From: Bacteroidales bacterium
Lineage (GTDB): Bacteria > Bacteroidota > Bacteroidia > Bacteroidales > UBA10428
DNA length: 64,000 nt
Reading direction: 5' to 3'
Assembly (NCBI GenBank): GCA_035299085.1
Contig: DATGXG010000033.1
Location: 62,001 to 126,000 of the forward strand
This document shows positions 44,491-52,435 of the stretch, one piece after another (positions within the stretch are counted from its first letter, which is position 1; the number at the start of each line of letters is the position of its first letter). A program made the position numbers and the translations under genes. A model generated the notes under the pieces. The model was not told the origin of the DNA. It ran no database searches and worked only from the letters and a program-made list of their open reading frames with translations.

Positions 44491-45226
44491 ACTTTCTCTG
44501 CCTCACCATCTCAAAAAACACCACTGCCGCGGCAGCGCTAACATTTAGCGATTGAATGGTTCCCCTCATCGGTATTTTTACGAGCATATCGGCCTGCTTT
44601 AGCAGTTTAGGATCAATACCGGTATCTTCGGCGCCGAGAATCACAAGTACAGGCTGGCTGAAATCGGCATCATACAGACTTTTTTCTGCTTTTTCAGTGG
44701 AAGCAATAGCTGTGAACCCGCTGTCACGAAGGTATTTCATGGTCTCCTGCAGGTTGTTTACCCTGCAGACCGGCAGGGAATTCAACGCACCTGCCGAAGT
44801 TTTAATGGCATCGGCATTGATCTGGGCCGATCCTTTCGACGGAATGATCATTCCTTGAAAACCGGCACATTCGGCACTTCGGGCGATGCCTCCAAGATTT
44901 CTCACATCGGTTACACCATCGAGCATCACAAGGGCAGGAACAGTTCCCTGTTCAAAAAGCATGGGTACCAGTTTCTCAATATCGGTGTATTCAATTTCGG
45001 AGATCAGGGCAATAATCCCCTGGTGATTTTTGGTTGTAATCCGGTTCAGCTTTTCAAGCGGTACATATTGAACCGGGATATTCTGTTCCCGCAACGCGGG
45101 TAGAAGACCAGGTGTTATTTCATTCCTGAACCCCTGTTTCAGTAATACTTTATCAATCTGCCTTCCGGAACGGACTGCTTCCAGAACCGGGTGAATCCCG
45201 AATAGAATGGTTTCTTTGTGTTTCAC
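44489..45226 (-). CDS. rlmB: 23S rRNA 2'-O-methyltransferase, TrmH/SpoU family
   Basis: Methylates a guanosine ribose in 23S rRNA (RlmB-like), 245 residues. An N-terminal substrate-binding domain, with GIHPVLEAVRSGRQIDKVLL, precedes the knotted SPOUT domain with MLDGVTDVRNLGGIARSAE (motif 1), VILGAEDTGI (motif 2) and IPMRGTIQSLNVSAAAAVVFFE (motif 3, here only partly conserved at its start). It is the last gene of the minus-strand run from surE. The TGA stop runs into an AATCGTA array. Confidence 0.9.
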   Translation of the reverse strand: MKHKETILFGIHPVLEAVRSGRQIDKVLLKQGFRNEITPGLLPALREQNIPVQYVPLEKLNRITTKNHQGIIALISEIEYTDIEKLVPMLFEQGTVPALVMLDGVTDVRNLGGIARSAECAGFQGMIIPSKGSAQINADAIKTSAGALNSLPVCRVNNLQETMKYLRDSGFTAIASTEKAEKSLYDADFSQPVLVILGAEDTGIDPKLLKQADMLVKIPMRGTIQSLNVSAAAAVVFFEMVRQRK

Positions 45227-45263
45227 TAGTTAGCTGTTAGTATGTTAGTTGATTATTCAAAGC

Positions 45264-45448
45264 CGTCATTGCGAGGAAGCTTCCGCCATTTTTGATTATA
45301 GTAACATGTAAATGCGACGAAGCAATCTGCCTGCATTGGAACGACCTAACCAAGACAGACATTCGAAATAAAATGAGGCTCTTTGCATTGCCCTGCCTGT
45401 TCTGGCAGATTGCTTCGTCCGCGTAGGAACCGCGAACTCGCAATGACG
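45264..45448 (-). repeat. MITE-like palindromic element, copy D
   Basis: A 185-base element between the GWxTD gene and rlmB, with terminal CGTCATTGCGAGG and CGCAATGACG. The core orientation is as in copy B, that is, matching the minus-strand transcription of its neighbours. Confidence 0.87.
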
Positions 45449-45459
45449 TACCTGTGTCT

Positions 45460-45487
45460 CCAGTATCCAGCATCCAGCATCCAGCAT
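45460..45487 (-). repeat. CTGGATR array overlapping the GWxTD stop
   Basis: On the minus strand the TGA stop is read straight into TGCTGGATGCTGGATGCTGG. Confidence 0.82.
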
Positions 45488-46764
45488 CACTCAATCAGGT
45501 AAATATTCCCCCTCCTCCACGTATCCACTGCGGCACGCCAATAGGTATCGTAACTGTCGGAGCGTTGCAGTACATAATTATCGTAAGCATAAGCAGAAGG
45601 TACATGATCAAATGTGAATGTGACAGTGGTGCTATAATTATTTTTATAATAGATCCACTTTTCCTGTGTGGGAGTTTCCTTAACCGCTTGCGGAGGTCCG
45701 TAGATAATGAAGATCATTCCTCTGTCAGTCTTCCATCCCGGTTTAAATGATGTAAAATAATAGTTGGCAAAATACACCCTGTTATAATATACCCGGATAA
45801 GTTCGCGGGCCTTTTCAATATTTCCGGCCTTTTCAAGCCAGAAATTGTCAATTGCAAGTTTCTGGTTGGTGGCTTTTTTTAACGACTCATATTCCACCGA
45901 AGTAGCAAGGTAGGCGAGGGGTTCTATCAGTTGTGTAACCTGTTGCACACGGGGATAGCTTTCACCGAAATTCATCAGGGTGAGCCCTGCTTTTATAGTA
46001 GTATCCGGCTGAAAATAATAAACACCCTGGTAATTTAGCTGGTATTGCACATTTTTACTGAGTGGCAACACCCACACACTGTCAGGCCTGTCAAAATATT
46101 CTTTTTCCTGGTTCAATGAAAAAGAGGGCTTTGGAAGTGGAATTTCCTTTCCGTAATAGCTTACAAATACCTTGTCGTACCCTTCAAAGCTGTAATCCAG
46201 TTTGATTGTCCGGTTGCCTATCACATAAGGATCATATTGAGGCAGCCGGTCTTCCGGGTTCATGATAAGAAAATTCTGTGCGCTGTAAGGTTGTGATTTA
46301 TCAATGTAAAGGTAAGTCAGACTTTCCGATCGCCTTACAAGGTCCCTGGCAGTAACAGCAAGTTGGTATTGTTTTCCGGCATCAGTATTAATCGGAAGCT
46401 GCGTTTGATATCGTTTATCGGCGTTTTCCCTTAAAAAGGTCAAAGTTGTTTTTCCCGAATCCGCAATAACAGGCTGTTCTTTATTGGTAATATCAGTGAG
46501 CACATAGCTTATGCCCACCTGGCCTAAAAGTTTGTTGGGTTCAATAGTTCCTGAATACAACAATTCAGCAGGGAATATTTTAATCAGAAGAAGGGAGGTG
46601 GCAGGAGTATCATTATATATGGCAAAAGCGGGATGAAGTCGGGTATTGGTAGGATTGTACATATTTGAAAGGTTGATAACGCTCGGTTTCACCAGTGATT
46701 TGGGTGAACGGCAGCCTACCGGTATGATTAACAGGCAAAATATATAGATGACTATTCGGTTCAT
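45487..46764 (-). CDS. GWxTD-domain lipoprotein
   Basis: A 425-residue lipoprotein (lipobox Cys at about residue 18). The C-terminal domain has the defining GWKTDRGMIFIIYGPP, followed by aromatic-rich strands (EKWIYYKNNYSTTVTFTF). The N-terminal two thirds look like two beta-sandwich domains. The GWxTD family occurs in Bacteroidota and some other phyla; its role is unknown. It is encoded 32 bases after the ABC-F gene in a long minus-strand run. Confidence 0.88.
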   Translation of the reverse strand: MNRIVIYIFCLLIIPVGCRSPKSLVKPSVINLSNMYNPTNTRLHPAFAIYNDTPATSLLLIKIFPAELLYSGTIEPNKLLGQVGISYVLTDITNKEQPVIADSGKTTLTFLRENADKRYQTQLPINTDAGKQYQLAVTARDLVRRSESLTYLYIDKSQPYSAQNFLIMNPEDRLPQYDPYVIGNRTIKLDYSFEGYDKVFVSYYGKEIPLPKPSFSLNQEKEYFDRPDSVWVLPLSKNVQYQLNYQGVYYFQPDTTIKAGLTLMNFGESYPRVQQVTQLIEPLAYLATSVEYESLKKATNQKLAIDNFWLEKAGNIEKARELIRVYYNRVYFANYYFTSFKPGWKTDRGMIFIIYGPPQAVKETPTQEKWIYYKNNYSTTVTFTFDHVPSAYAYDNYVLQRSDSYDTYWRAAVDTWRRGNIYLIE

Positions 46765-46796
46765 AATTTCCGGCTATTACACACACGTAAAAGTAC

Positions 46797-48743
46797 TTAA
46801 ATTCTTTTATTTTTAAATTGTTCCAGTTCAATCTGCAGCTGTTCCCATATTTCCATCTGTCCATTTAAATCGGATCTCAGTTTTTCATAATTTGAATAGA
46901 AATCAGGTGCTTGTACCTGTGCAGGATTGGATTCCGGATTGGCAATAATCGACTCAGTTTTTGCTATCTGTTCTTCAAAACCTGCAATTACCGATTCAAC
47001 CTTAAGAATCCGGTTCTCAATCTTTCGCAATTCCCTGTCATACTCCTTCTTATCAAAGAATGACTGTCTGGCTGATCCGTCCTGGTTGCCGGAAGCTGAT
47101 TCAGGCTTTCCCTTTCGTTCAAGTTCAGAAAGAGTGCTGATCCTTCTTTTTTCAAGGAATTCGTAAATGCCGCCAAGGTGTTCCCTGATTTTTTTATTCC
47201 TGAATTCAAAAACTTTCGTTACCAATCCGTCAAGGAACTCACGATCATGCGATACTGCAATCAGCGTGCCATCATATGCAAGCAATGCTTTTTTAAGTAT
47301 ATCTTTTGAACGCATATCGAGGTGATTGGTGGGCTCGTCAAGCACCAGCAAATTGCATGGCTCCAGTAAAAGGCGCGCCATGGCGAGTCGCGACCGTTCG
47401 CCCCCTGAAAGCACTTTCACTTTTTTATCCACATCTTCACCACGGAACAGGAATGCACCCAGGATATCGCGGATTTTGGTCCGGATATCGCCCACAGCCA
47501 CTTCATCAAGGGTTTCAAGAACCGTCCTGTTGCCATCGAGCAATTCATCCTGGTTTTGGGCGAAATAACCGGGCATTACATTGTGCCCGATCTTCAGTGA
47601 ACCCTGGAAAGGCAGTTCACCGGCAATAATTTTCGAAAGGGTTGTTTTTCCCTCACCGTTCCTTCCCACGAAAGCCACTTTTTCGCCACGGTGTACCGTA
47701 AGGTCAACTGAATTCAACACGTTGTGATGCCCGTAGCTCATTGAAAGTTCTTTTATATCCACTACAATATTGCCGGAGCGTGGTGAAGGAGGAAACTTAA
47801 TATTAATGGATGATGTGTCTTCATCATCAATTTCAATGATTTCAAGCTTCTCAAGCATTTTGATGCGCGACTGAACCTGTACCGACTTAGTGGGCTTGTA
47901 CCGGAAACGTTCTATGAAATCGCGGGTATCGTTGATGAGTTTCTGCTGGTTGTTATAAGCCGCTGTTTGTTGTTCCCGCCTTTCTTTCCTGAGTTCCACA
48001 TATTTCGAATAGGGGACCCGGTAATCATATATCTGCCCGAGTGAAATTTCCACAGTCCTGTCAGTTACCCTGTCGAGAAACACCCTGTCGTGCGAAATCA
48101 GTAACACAGCCCCGTGGTAGTCATGCAGAAAGGCCTCAAGCCACTGGATTGAATCAATATCCAGGTGATTGGTAGGCTCGTCGAGAAGGACTGCGTCCGG
48201 CATTTTCAGCAGTATTTTGGCCAGCTCAATACGCATACGCCATCCGCCGCTGAATTCTCGAGTGTGGCGTTTAAAATCGAACCTGCTGAATCCAAGACCC
48301 ATAAGCACCTGTTCGATTCGCTGGTTGCGGTTGTCGCCCTCGAGTAAGTGAAAACGTTCCGTTTTATCAGAAAGCTGTTCAATCAGATCGATATAATCCT
48401 GCGATTCATAATCAGTGCGCACTGTGATCTGATGATTCAGTTCCTTGATTTCGTTTTCAAGTATCAGGATTTCATCAAAAGCACTGCCTGCTTCATCAAT
48501 CAGGGTTTTATCATCGGTAATTACCATTTGCTGCGGCAAATAGCCAAGCCGGATTCCCGGGGGTATGGTGACTTTGCCTTCATCCGCCTGCTGAAGTCCC
48601 ATAAAGACCTTCAGCAATGTGGTTTTTCCTGCCCCGTTCCGCCCCACAAGCCCGATTTTATCATGGCTGTTCACCATGAAAGAAATCCTGTTGAACAGGA
48701 AACTGCCACCGAAAGAAACACTGAGTTGATCTACTGATATCAT
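46797..48743 (-). CDS. ABC-F family ATPase
   Basis: A cytoplasmic protein of 648 residues with two ABC ATPase domains and no membrane segment. ABC1 has Walker A VGRNGAGKTTLLK, signature FSGGWRMRIELAK and Walker B AVLLDEPTNHLD. The linker with SVQVQSRIKMLEKLE follows. ABC2 has VGRNGEGKTTLSK, LSGGERSRLAMAR and LLVLDEPTNHLD. A C-terminal coiled coil (about 565-645) resembles that of Uup/YdiF. Members act on ribosomes or, in the Uup case, on DNA repair. The array of GCTAATRT words lies directly upstream of its start. Confidence 0.94.
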   Translation of the reverse strand: MISVDQLSVSFGGSFLFNRISFMVNSHDKIGLVGRNGAGKTTLLKVFMGLQQADEGKVTIPPGIRLGYLPQQMVITDDKTLIDEAGSAFDEILILENEIKELNHQITVRTDYESQDYIDLIEQLSDKTERFHLLEGDNRNQRIEQVLMGLGFSRFDFKRHTREFSGGWRMRIELAKILLKMPDAVLLDEPTNHLDIDSIQWLEAFLHDYHGAVLLISHDRVFLDRVTDRTVEISLGQIYDYRVPYSKYVELRKERREQQTAAYNNQQKLINDTRDFIERFRYKPTKSVQVQSRIKMLEKLEIIEIDDEDTSSINIKFPPSPRSGNIVVDIKELSMSYGHHNVLNSVDLTVHRGEKVAFVGRNGEGKTTLSKIIAGELPFQGSLKIGHNVMPGYFAQNQDELLDGNRTVLETLDEVAVGDIRTKIRDILGAFLFRGEDVDKKVKVLSGGERSRLAMARLLLEPCNLLVLDEPTNHLDMRSKDILKKALLAYDGTLIAVSHDREFLDGLVTKVFEFRNKKIREHLGGIYEFLEKRRISTLSELERKGKPESASGNQDGSARQSFFDKKEYDRELRKIENRILKVESVIAGFEEQIAKTESIIANPESNPAQVQAPDFYSNYEKLRSDLNGQMEIWEQLQIELEQFKNKRI

Positions 48744-48990
48744 CTTGCTAATATGCTAATATGCTAATATGCTAATGTGCTAATGTGCTAATGTGCCAAT
48801 GTGCTAATGTGCTAATGTGCTAATATGCTAATGTGCTAATGAGCTAATGAGCTAATGAGCTAATGTGCTAATATGCTAATGTGCTAATGTGCTGCTAATA
48901 TGCGATTAAATTGGCACATTGGCACATTGACTCATTGGCACATTGACTCAAGGCACATTGACTCAAGGCACATTGACTCATTGGCACATT
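48744..48990. repeat. Large GCTAATRT array with complementary right arm
   Basis: On the plus strand about 18 units of GCTAATGT/GCTAATAT run from 48751 to about 48900. They are followed by GGCACATTG-type units to 48990, which are the approximate complement. The region thus folds into a long imperfect hairpin between the ABC-F start and the SpoIID-like stop. It encodes the last residues of the SpoIID-like protein. Confidence 0.88.
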
Positions 48991-50087
48991 AATTTACATC
49001 CCCTGAAATAAAACATCAATATATCCACATACGAATATCCTGCGCGTGCCATTTCCATGGCGCCCTGCTGGCAGAGGCCGATGCCGTGGCCGTAACCATG
49101 ACCGTTAAATGTTACCGTGCCTCCGGTTATGTTTATACCAAAGTAAGCTGATTTCAGGTTAAATTGTTGCCTGATTTCAGTCATGGGTATCTGAATGCCA
49201 TTAACAGCAAGGAATTTCTGCCTGTTTTCTGCCAGTGACACGATACTTCCGGTATATCCCCTGCCTTTAAGAAAATTCTCCCAGCTTGCAAGAGGTATTG
49301 TTTTGTTCCAGTTGCGGTTTGATGACTTATCGCAGAATGGATCTTTCACCGAAGTAAGATAAGGAAGATCACTATTCCAAACGTCTCTGCTGTTTGCCGT
49401 CATGCCTCCGCAATTGCTGTGATAAGCCGTAACAACCGGCTCATCGCTTTTAGTTGTCAGAATATATTGGCTTGTCAGCCGGGTGGCATTATAAATTTCC
49501 CTGTTCATCCTGCTTTTCCCGTTGTATGCCTGGCAATGCACCCCGTCACACAGGTTGAATCCTTCCGTGGCATGACGGGTAAAATTCTTAACCGCATAGG
49601 TCCTGGCTAAAACAGCCTGGGCTTTATAGTATTCGGGTAAAGCAGCCGAACCACCTTCTGCTTCGACAGTTCCAGGAATATACTTCTCAATATCAAGTGT
49701 ATTGACCAGTTGAATCGATTGTTCTGCCACACTGGCCTCAAGTTCATTGTCCGATTCTTTGGCCGGCAGTGCAGGCACAACAGCTTTTACCTGGAAGATG
49801 CATGATGCGGAAACCGGCTCAAACAGGATTTTGGTGAATGAGCCGTAAGTTCCCTGCGTATCACTAAGTGATAATTTCTGCGATTCTTTTTCTATATGGA
49901 AAATATTCCCTTTGTGAACCCGTGCTATTTTGTTGCCATCGGCCAACACATCGTATTCCCCATCAACAGCGGAAAACACAAATGACTGCACACCCAATCC
50001 GTAATAAAGGCCGATCTTAATATCTGCTGCTGAAAGAATAAGGCTGCTGACATGAATTAAAACAACAAGGCTGAATATTTTAATCAA
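48978..50087 (-). CDS. SpoIID/LytB-domain protein
   Basis: Predicted exported peptidoglycan lytic enzyme of 369 residues with a signal peptide of about 20 residues. The SpoIID domain shows YYKAQAVLARTYAVKN, LCDGVHCQAYNG, TAYHSNCGGMTANS and GHGYGHGIGLCQQGAMEMA, as in the glycan-cleaving transglycosylases of this family. A preceding domain of about 90 residues (25-115) may be a substrate-binding module. The C-terminus KLMCQ and the TGA stop are encoded within the repeat array. It is followed in the operon by the ABC-F gene. Confidence 0.9.
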   Translation of the reverse strand: MIKIFSLVVLIHVSSLILSAADIKIGLYYGLGVQSFVFSAVDGEYDVLADGNKIARVHKGNIFHIEKESQKLSLSDTQGTYGSFTKILFEPVSASCIFQVKAVVPALPAKESDNELEASVAEQSIQLVNTLDIEKYIPGTVEAEGGSAALPEYYKAQAVLARTYAVKNFTRHATEGFNLCDGVHCQAYNGKSRMNREIYNATRLTSQYILTTKSDEPVVTAYHSNCGGMTANSRDVWNSDLPYLTSVKDPFCDKSSNRNWNKTIPLASWENFLKGRGYTGSIVSLAENRQKFLAVNGIQIPMTEIRQQFNLKSAYFGINITGGTVTFNGHGYGHGIGLCQQGAMEMARAGYSYVDILMFYFRGCKLMCQ

Positions 50088-50102
50088 ATCTCCTGTATCT
50101 GT

Positions 50103-51221
50103 TTAGGTGGTTACAATCTGGTATATTCGTTCTGCTACGCGGTCGGCCACACCCGGTTCCCCTAGGATCTTACGGAGGCGGGCGTAATGGTCAAGCATTT
50201 CTTTACGGTAAGCACCGTCAAATAATAGTCTGTCGAGTTCTTTTTTGATATCCTGTGAAAGATTATCCTGCAGAAGTTCTTTAACGGCCTCTTTATCCAG
50301 TATCAGGTTAACCAGTGAGAAAAATTTGACCTTAACAAGGAAACTGCCAATAAAGAAAGTAACCGGGTTGGTCTTGTAAATTACAACCTCCGGTATGTTG
50401 AGCAATGCCGTTTCAAGTGTGGCAGTTCCGGATGTTACCACCGCGGCAACCGAATTCTTCAATAGCGTGTAGGTTTGATTATACACGATGCTCACCTGGT
50501 GACCTGCAGTAAACTGGCTGTAATACTCTGGTGTAATAGAAGGTGCGCCCGCAATTACAAACTGGTGACCGGGATATTGGGGGATAACAGAAAGCATTTC
50601 AGGAAGAAGATCACTGATTTCCTGTTTCCGGCTACCGGCCAGCATTGCAATAACCGGTTTTTCATTCAGTTTATTCCTTTCCCTGAAATCATCAGATGCG
50701 TTGTATGAATTTTCAAATCCGGCCACGCTGTCAAGCACGGGATTGCCGTAGTATTCCGATTCAACCTGGTGTTCCCTGTAAAAATCAACTTCGAAAGGCA
50801 GAATGACAAACATCCGGTTGACATATTCTTTAACCTTTTTCACACGCCATTTTGCCCAGGCCCATAGTTTGGGAGATATATAGTAAATGACCCGGATATG
50901 GTGTTCAGCTGCAAATTTTGCCATGGGCAGGTTAAAGCCTGAATAATCCACAAGAATCAACACATCCGGCTTGTATTTCAAAATATCCTGCCGGCATGAG
51001 TTTTTGTACCTGCGGATGGCCGGGTATTTCTTTACCACTTCAACAAGTCCCATCATAGCCATATCGCGGTAATGAATGAAAACTTCAGCACCTGCATTTT
51101 TCATCAGGTCTCCTCCGAAACAGCGGAATTCAGCACCAGGATCCGTTTTCCTGATGGCTTTGATGAGGTTTGAAGCATGTAAGTCACCTGATGCTTCTCC
51201 GGCTATGAGATAATATTTCAT
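50103..51221 (-). CDS. lpxB: Lipid-A-disaccharide synthase
   Basis: Joins UDP-diacylglucosamine and lipid X to make the lipid A disaccharide at the inner membrane. It is a GT-B glycosyltransferase of 372 residues. It begins YYLIAGEASGDLHASNLIKAI and contains FRCFGGDLMKNAGAEVF, YYISPKLWAWAKWRVKK and VTSGTATLETALLNIPEVVIYK, all LpxB hallmarks. The ATG overlaps the stop of the preceding small membrane protein gene by four bases. Confidence 0.96.
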   Translation of the reverse strand: MKYYLIAGEASGDLHASNLIKAIRKTDPGAEFRCFGGDLMKNAGAEVFIHYRDMAMMGLVEVVKKYPAIRRYKNSCRQDILKYKPDVLILVDYSGFNLPMAKFAAEHHIRVIYYISPKLWAWAKWRVKKVKEYVNRMFVILPFEVDFYREHQVESEYYGNPVLDSVAGFENSYNASDDFRERNKLNEKPVIAMLAGSRKQEISDLLPEMLSVIPQYPGHQFVIAGAPSITPEYYSQFTAGHQVSIVYNQTYTLLKNSVAAVVTSGTATLETALLNIPEVVIYKTNPVTFFIGSFLVKVKFFSLVNLILDKEAVKELLQDNLSQDIKKELDRLLFDGAYRKEMLDHYARLRKILGEPGVADRVAERIYQIVTT

Positions 51222-51526
51222 AGAATTGTAAAAAGAAGCTTCATTAAAAATATAAGAACGGTAAGTACAACGGTCATGGCCACCACACCCTTCGCTGCTT
51301 TCATCCAGTCAGTACCGTTGAATATAAAGAAAAGGATCAGGTTGGGCAACACACAATGGCTGATCAGCACCGGGATGATATTGCCGGCCACAAGCCTGTT
51401 CGAAAACAGCGTATGCCTTACATCCTGCACTTTTGCGAAATACAAGATGAAATAAACGATTACCGGGATAACTATTCCGGCAATTAAACCCGTTGCCAGC
51501 GTATCGAATTTTTTAAGCTTATTCAT
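51218..51526 (-). CDS. Small membrane protein between surE and lpxB
   Basis: A 102-residue protein with three predicted transmembrane helices (about 10-30, 48-68, 77-100). No family is recognised with confidence. Its start overlaps the surE end by 8 bases and its stop overlaps the lpxB start (ATGA), so it is translationally coupled to both and probably real. The linkage suggests an envelope role. Confidence 0.78.
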   Translation of the reverse strand: MNKLKKFDTLATGLIAGIVIPVIVYFILYFAKVQDVRHTLFSNRLVAGNIIPVLISHCVLPNLILFFIFNGTDWMKAAKGVVAMTVVLTVLIFLMKLLFTIL

Positions 51527-52307
51527 GGCTGAAATTACGGTTTGTAAGTTCTTTCAGGGCGGCATGGTGGGTAAGGTCGGTCTGAAGGGGTACTATCGAA
51601 ACGTAATTATTGTTGAGTGCCCATTCATCCGTATCTGTTGCTTCAGGTTCAGTGTTATGAAACACACCCGTAAGCCAGAAATAATGCTTTCCGGCCGGAT
51701 CGGTGCGCTGATCAAACTCTTCCTGCCAGTAACCACGGTTCTGCCGGCAGATTTTTATCCCCGCAACCTGGCTTACCTGTACATCCGGTATATTCACATT
51801 GAGACATACAGAGTGTGAAAGTCCGTTCTGAAGCACATCCTGAGTGATAATTCCGGCGTAATGCTGTGCCGTAGTGAAATCCGCATCATGATCAAGATTC
51901 AGCAGAGAAAACCCAATAGAAGGAATTTCATTAATACAGCCCTCGAGGGCAGCACCCATGGTGCCCGAATAGAATACACTGGCGGCTGAATTCGAACCAT
52001 GATTGATGCCCGAAAGCAGAAGGTCGGGTTTTTCAGGCAAAAGGTGATTCAAAGCCATCTTAACACAATCAACCGGTGTTCCGTAACATTTATAAACGGT
52101 CAGATGTTCTTCGTCTCTTACTTTTGTGAGCCTTAACGGTACTTTTACCGTAATGGCATGTGACATACCCGACTGAGGGTCAGCGGGTGCAACTACAATA
52201 AGGGTTCCGAGGGGGCGGATGGTTTCAATCAGTGACTGCAATCCTTTTGCCTCTACACCATCATCATTGGTAATTAGAATTAACGGTAGTTTTTGACTGT
52301 CTGCCAT
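51519..52307 (-). CDS. surE: 5'-nucleotidase SurE
   Basis: Dephosphorylates nucleoside monophosphates in a metal-dependent manner. It has about 262 residues. The signature is LILITNDDGVEAKGLQSL, then VVAPADPQSGMSHA, LLSGINHGSNSA and YSGTMGAALEG. I choose the ATG at 52307. The longer frame starts with a TTG at 52328 that lies inside a -7 element (TATCTTTG, 52326-52333), so it would not be transcribed from that promoter. It is first in the run surE to rlmB. Confidence 0.94.
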   Translation of the reverse strand: MADSQKLPLILITNDDGVEAKGLQSLIETIRPLGTLIVVAPADPQSGMSHAITVKVPLRLTKVRDEEHLTVYKCYGTPVDCVKMALNHLLPEKPDLLLSGINHGSNSAASVFYSGTMGAALEGCINEIPSIGFSLLNLDHDADFTTAQHYAGIITQDVLQNGLSHSVCLNVNIPDVQVSQVAGIKICRQNRGYWQEEFDQRTDPAGKHYFWLTGVFHNTEPEATDTDEWALNNNYVSIVPLQTDLTHHAALKELTNRNFSHE

Positions 52308-52325
52308 GAAATACTGAATATGCTG

Positions 52326-52333
52326 CAAAGATA
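52326..52333 (-). promoter_or_regulatory. -7 element for the surE operon
   Basis: TATCTTTG on the minus strand is an exact TAnnTTTG match. It gives a predicted leader of about a dozen bases before the ATG at 52307. Confidence 0.55.
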
Positions 52334-52407
52334 CATTTTTATGCCTGATGTGGTAATGAAGTGAAGAAGTTATGAACCCAACAGGCCATGCATTATTCCA
52401 AATTGTT

Positions 52408-52415
52408 TATTTTTG
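52408..52415 (+). promoter_or_regulatory. -7 element for pheT
   Basis: TATTTTTG fits TAnnTTTG; the start would fall near 52421, about 15 bases before the ATG at 52436. This supports that start over an in-frame ATG at 52388. Confidence 0.5.
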
Positions 52416-52435
52416 TTCAATTTAATACATGTTCC

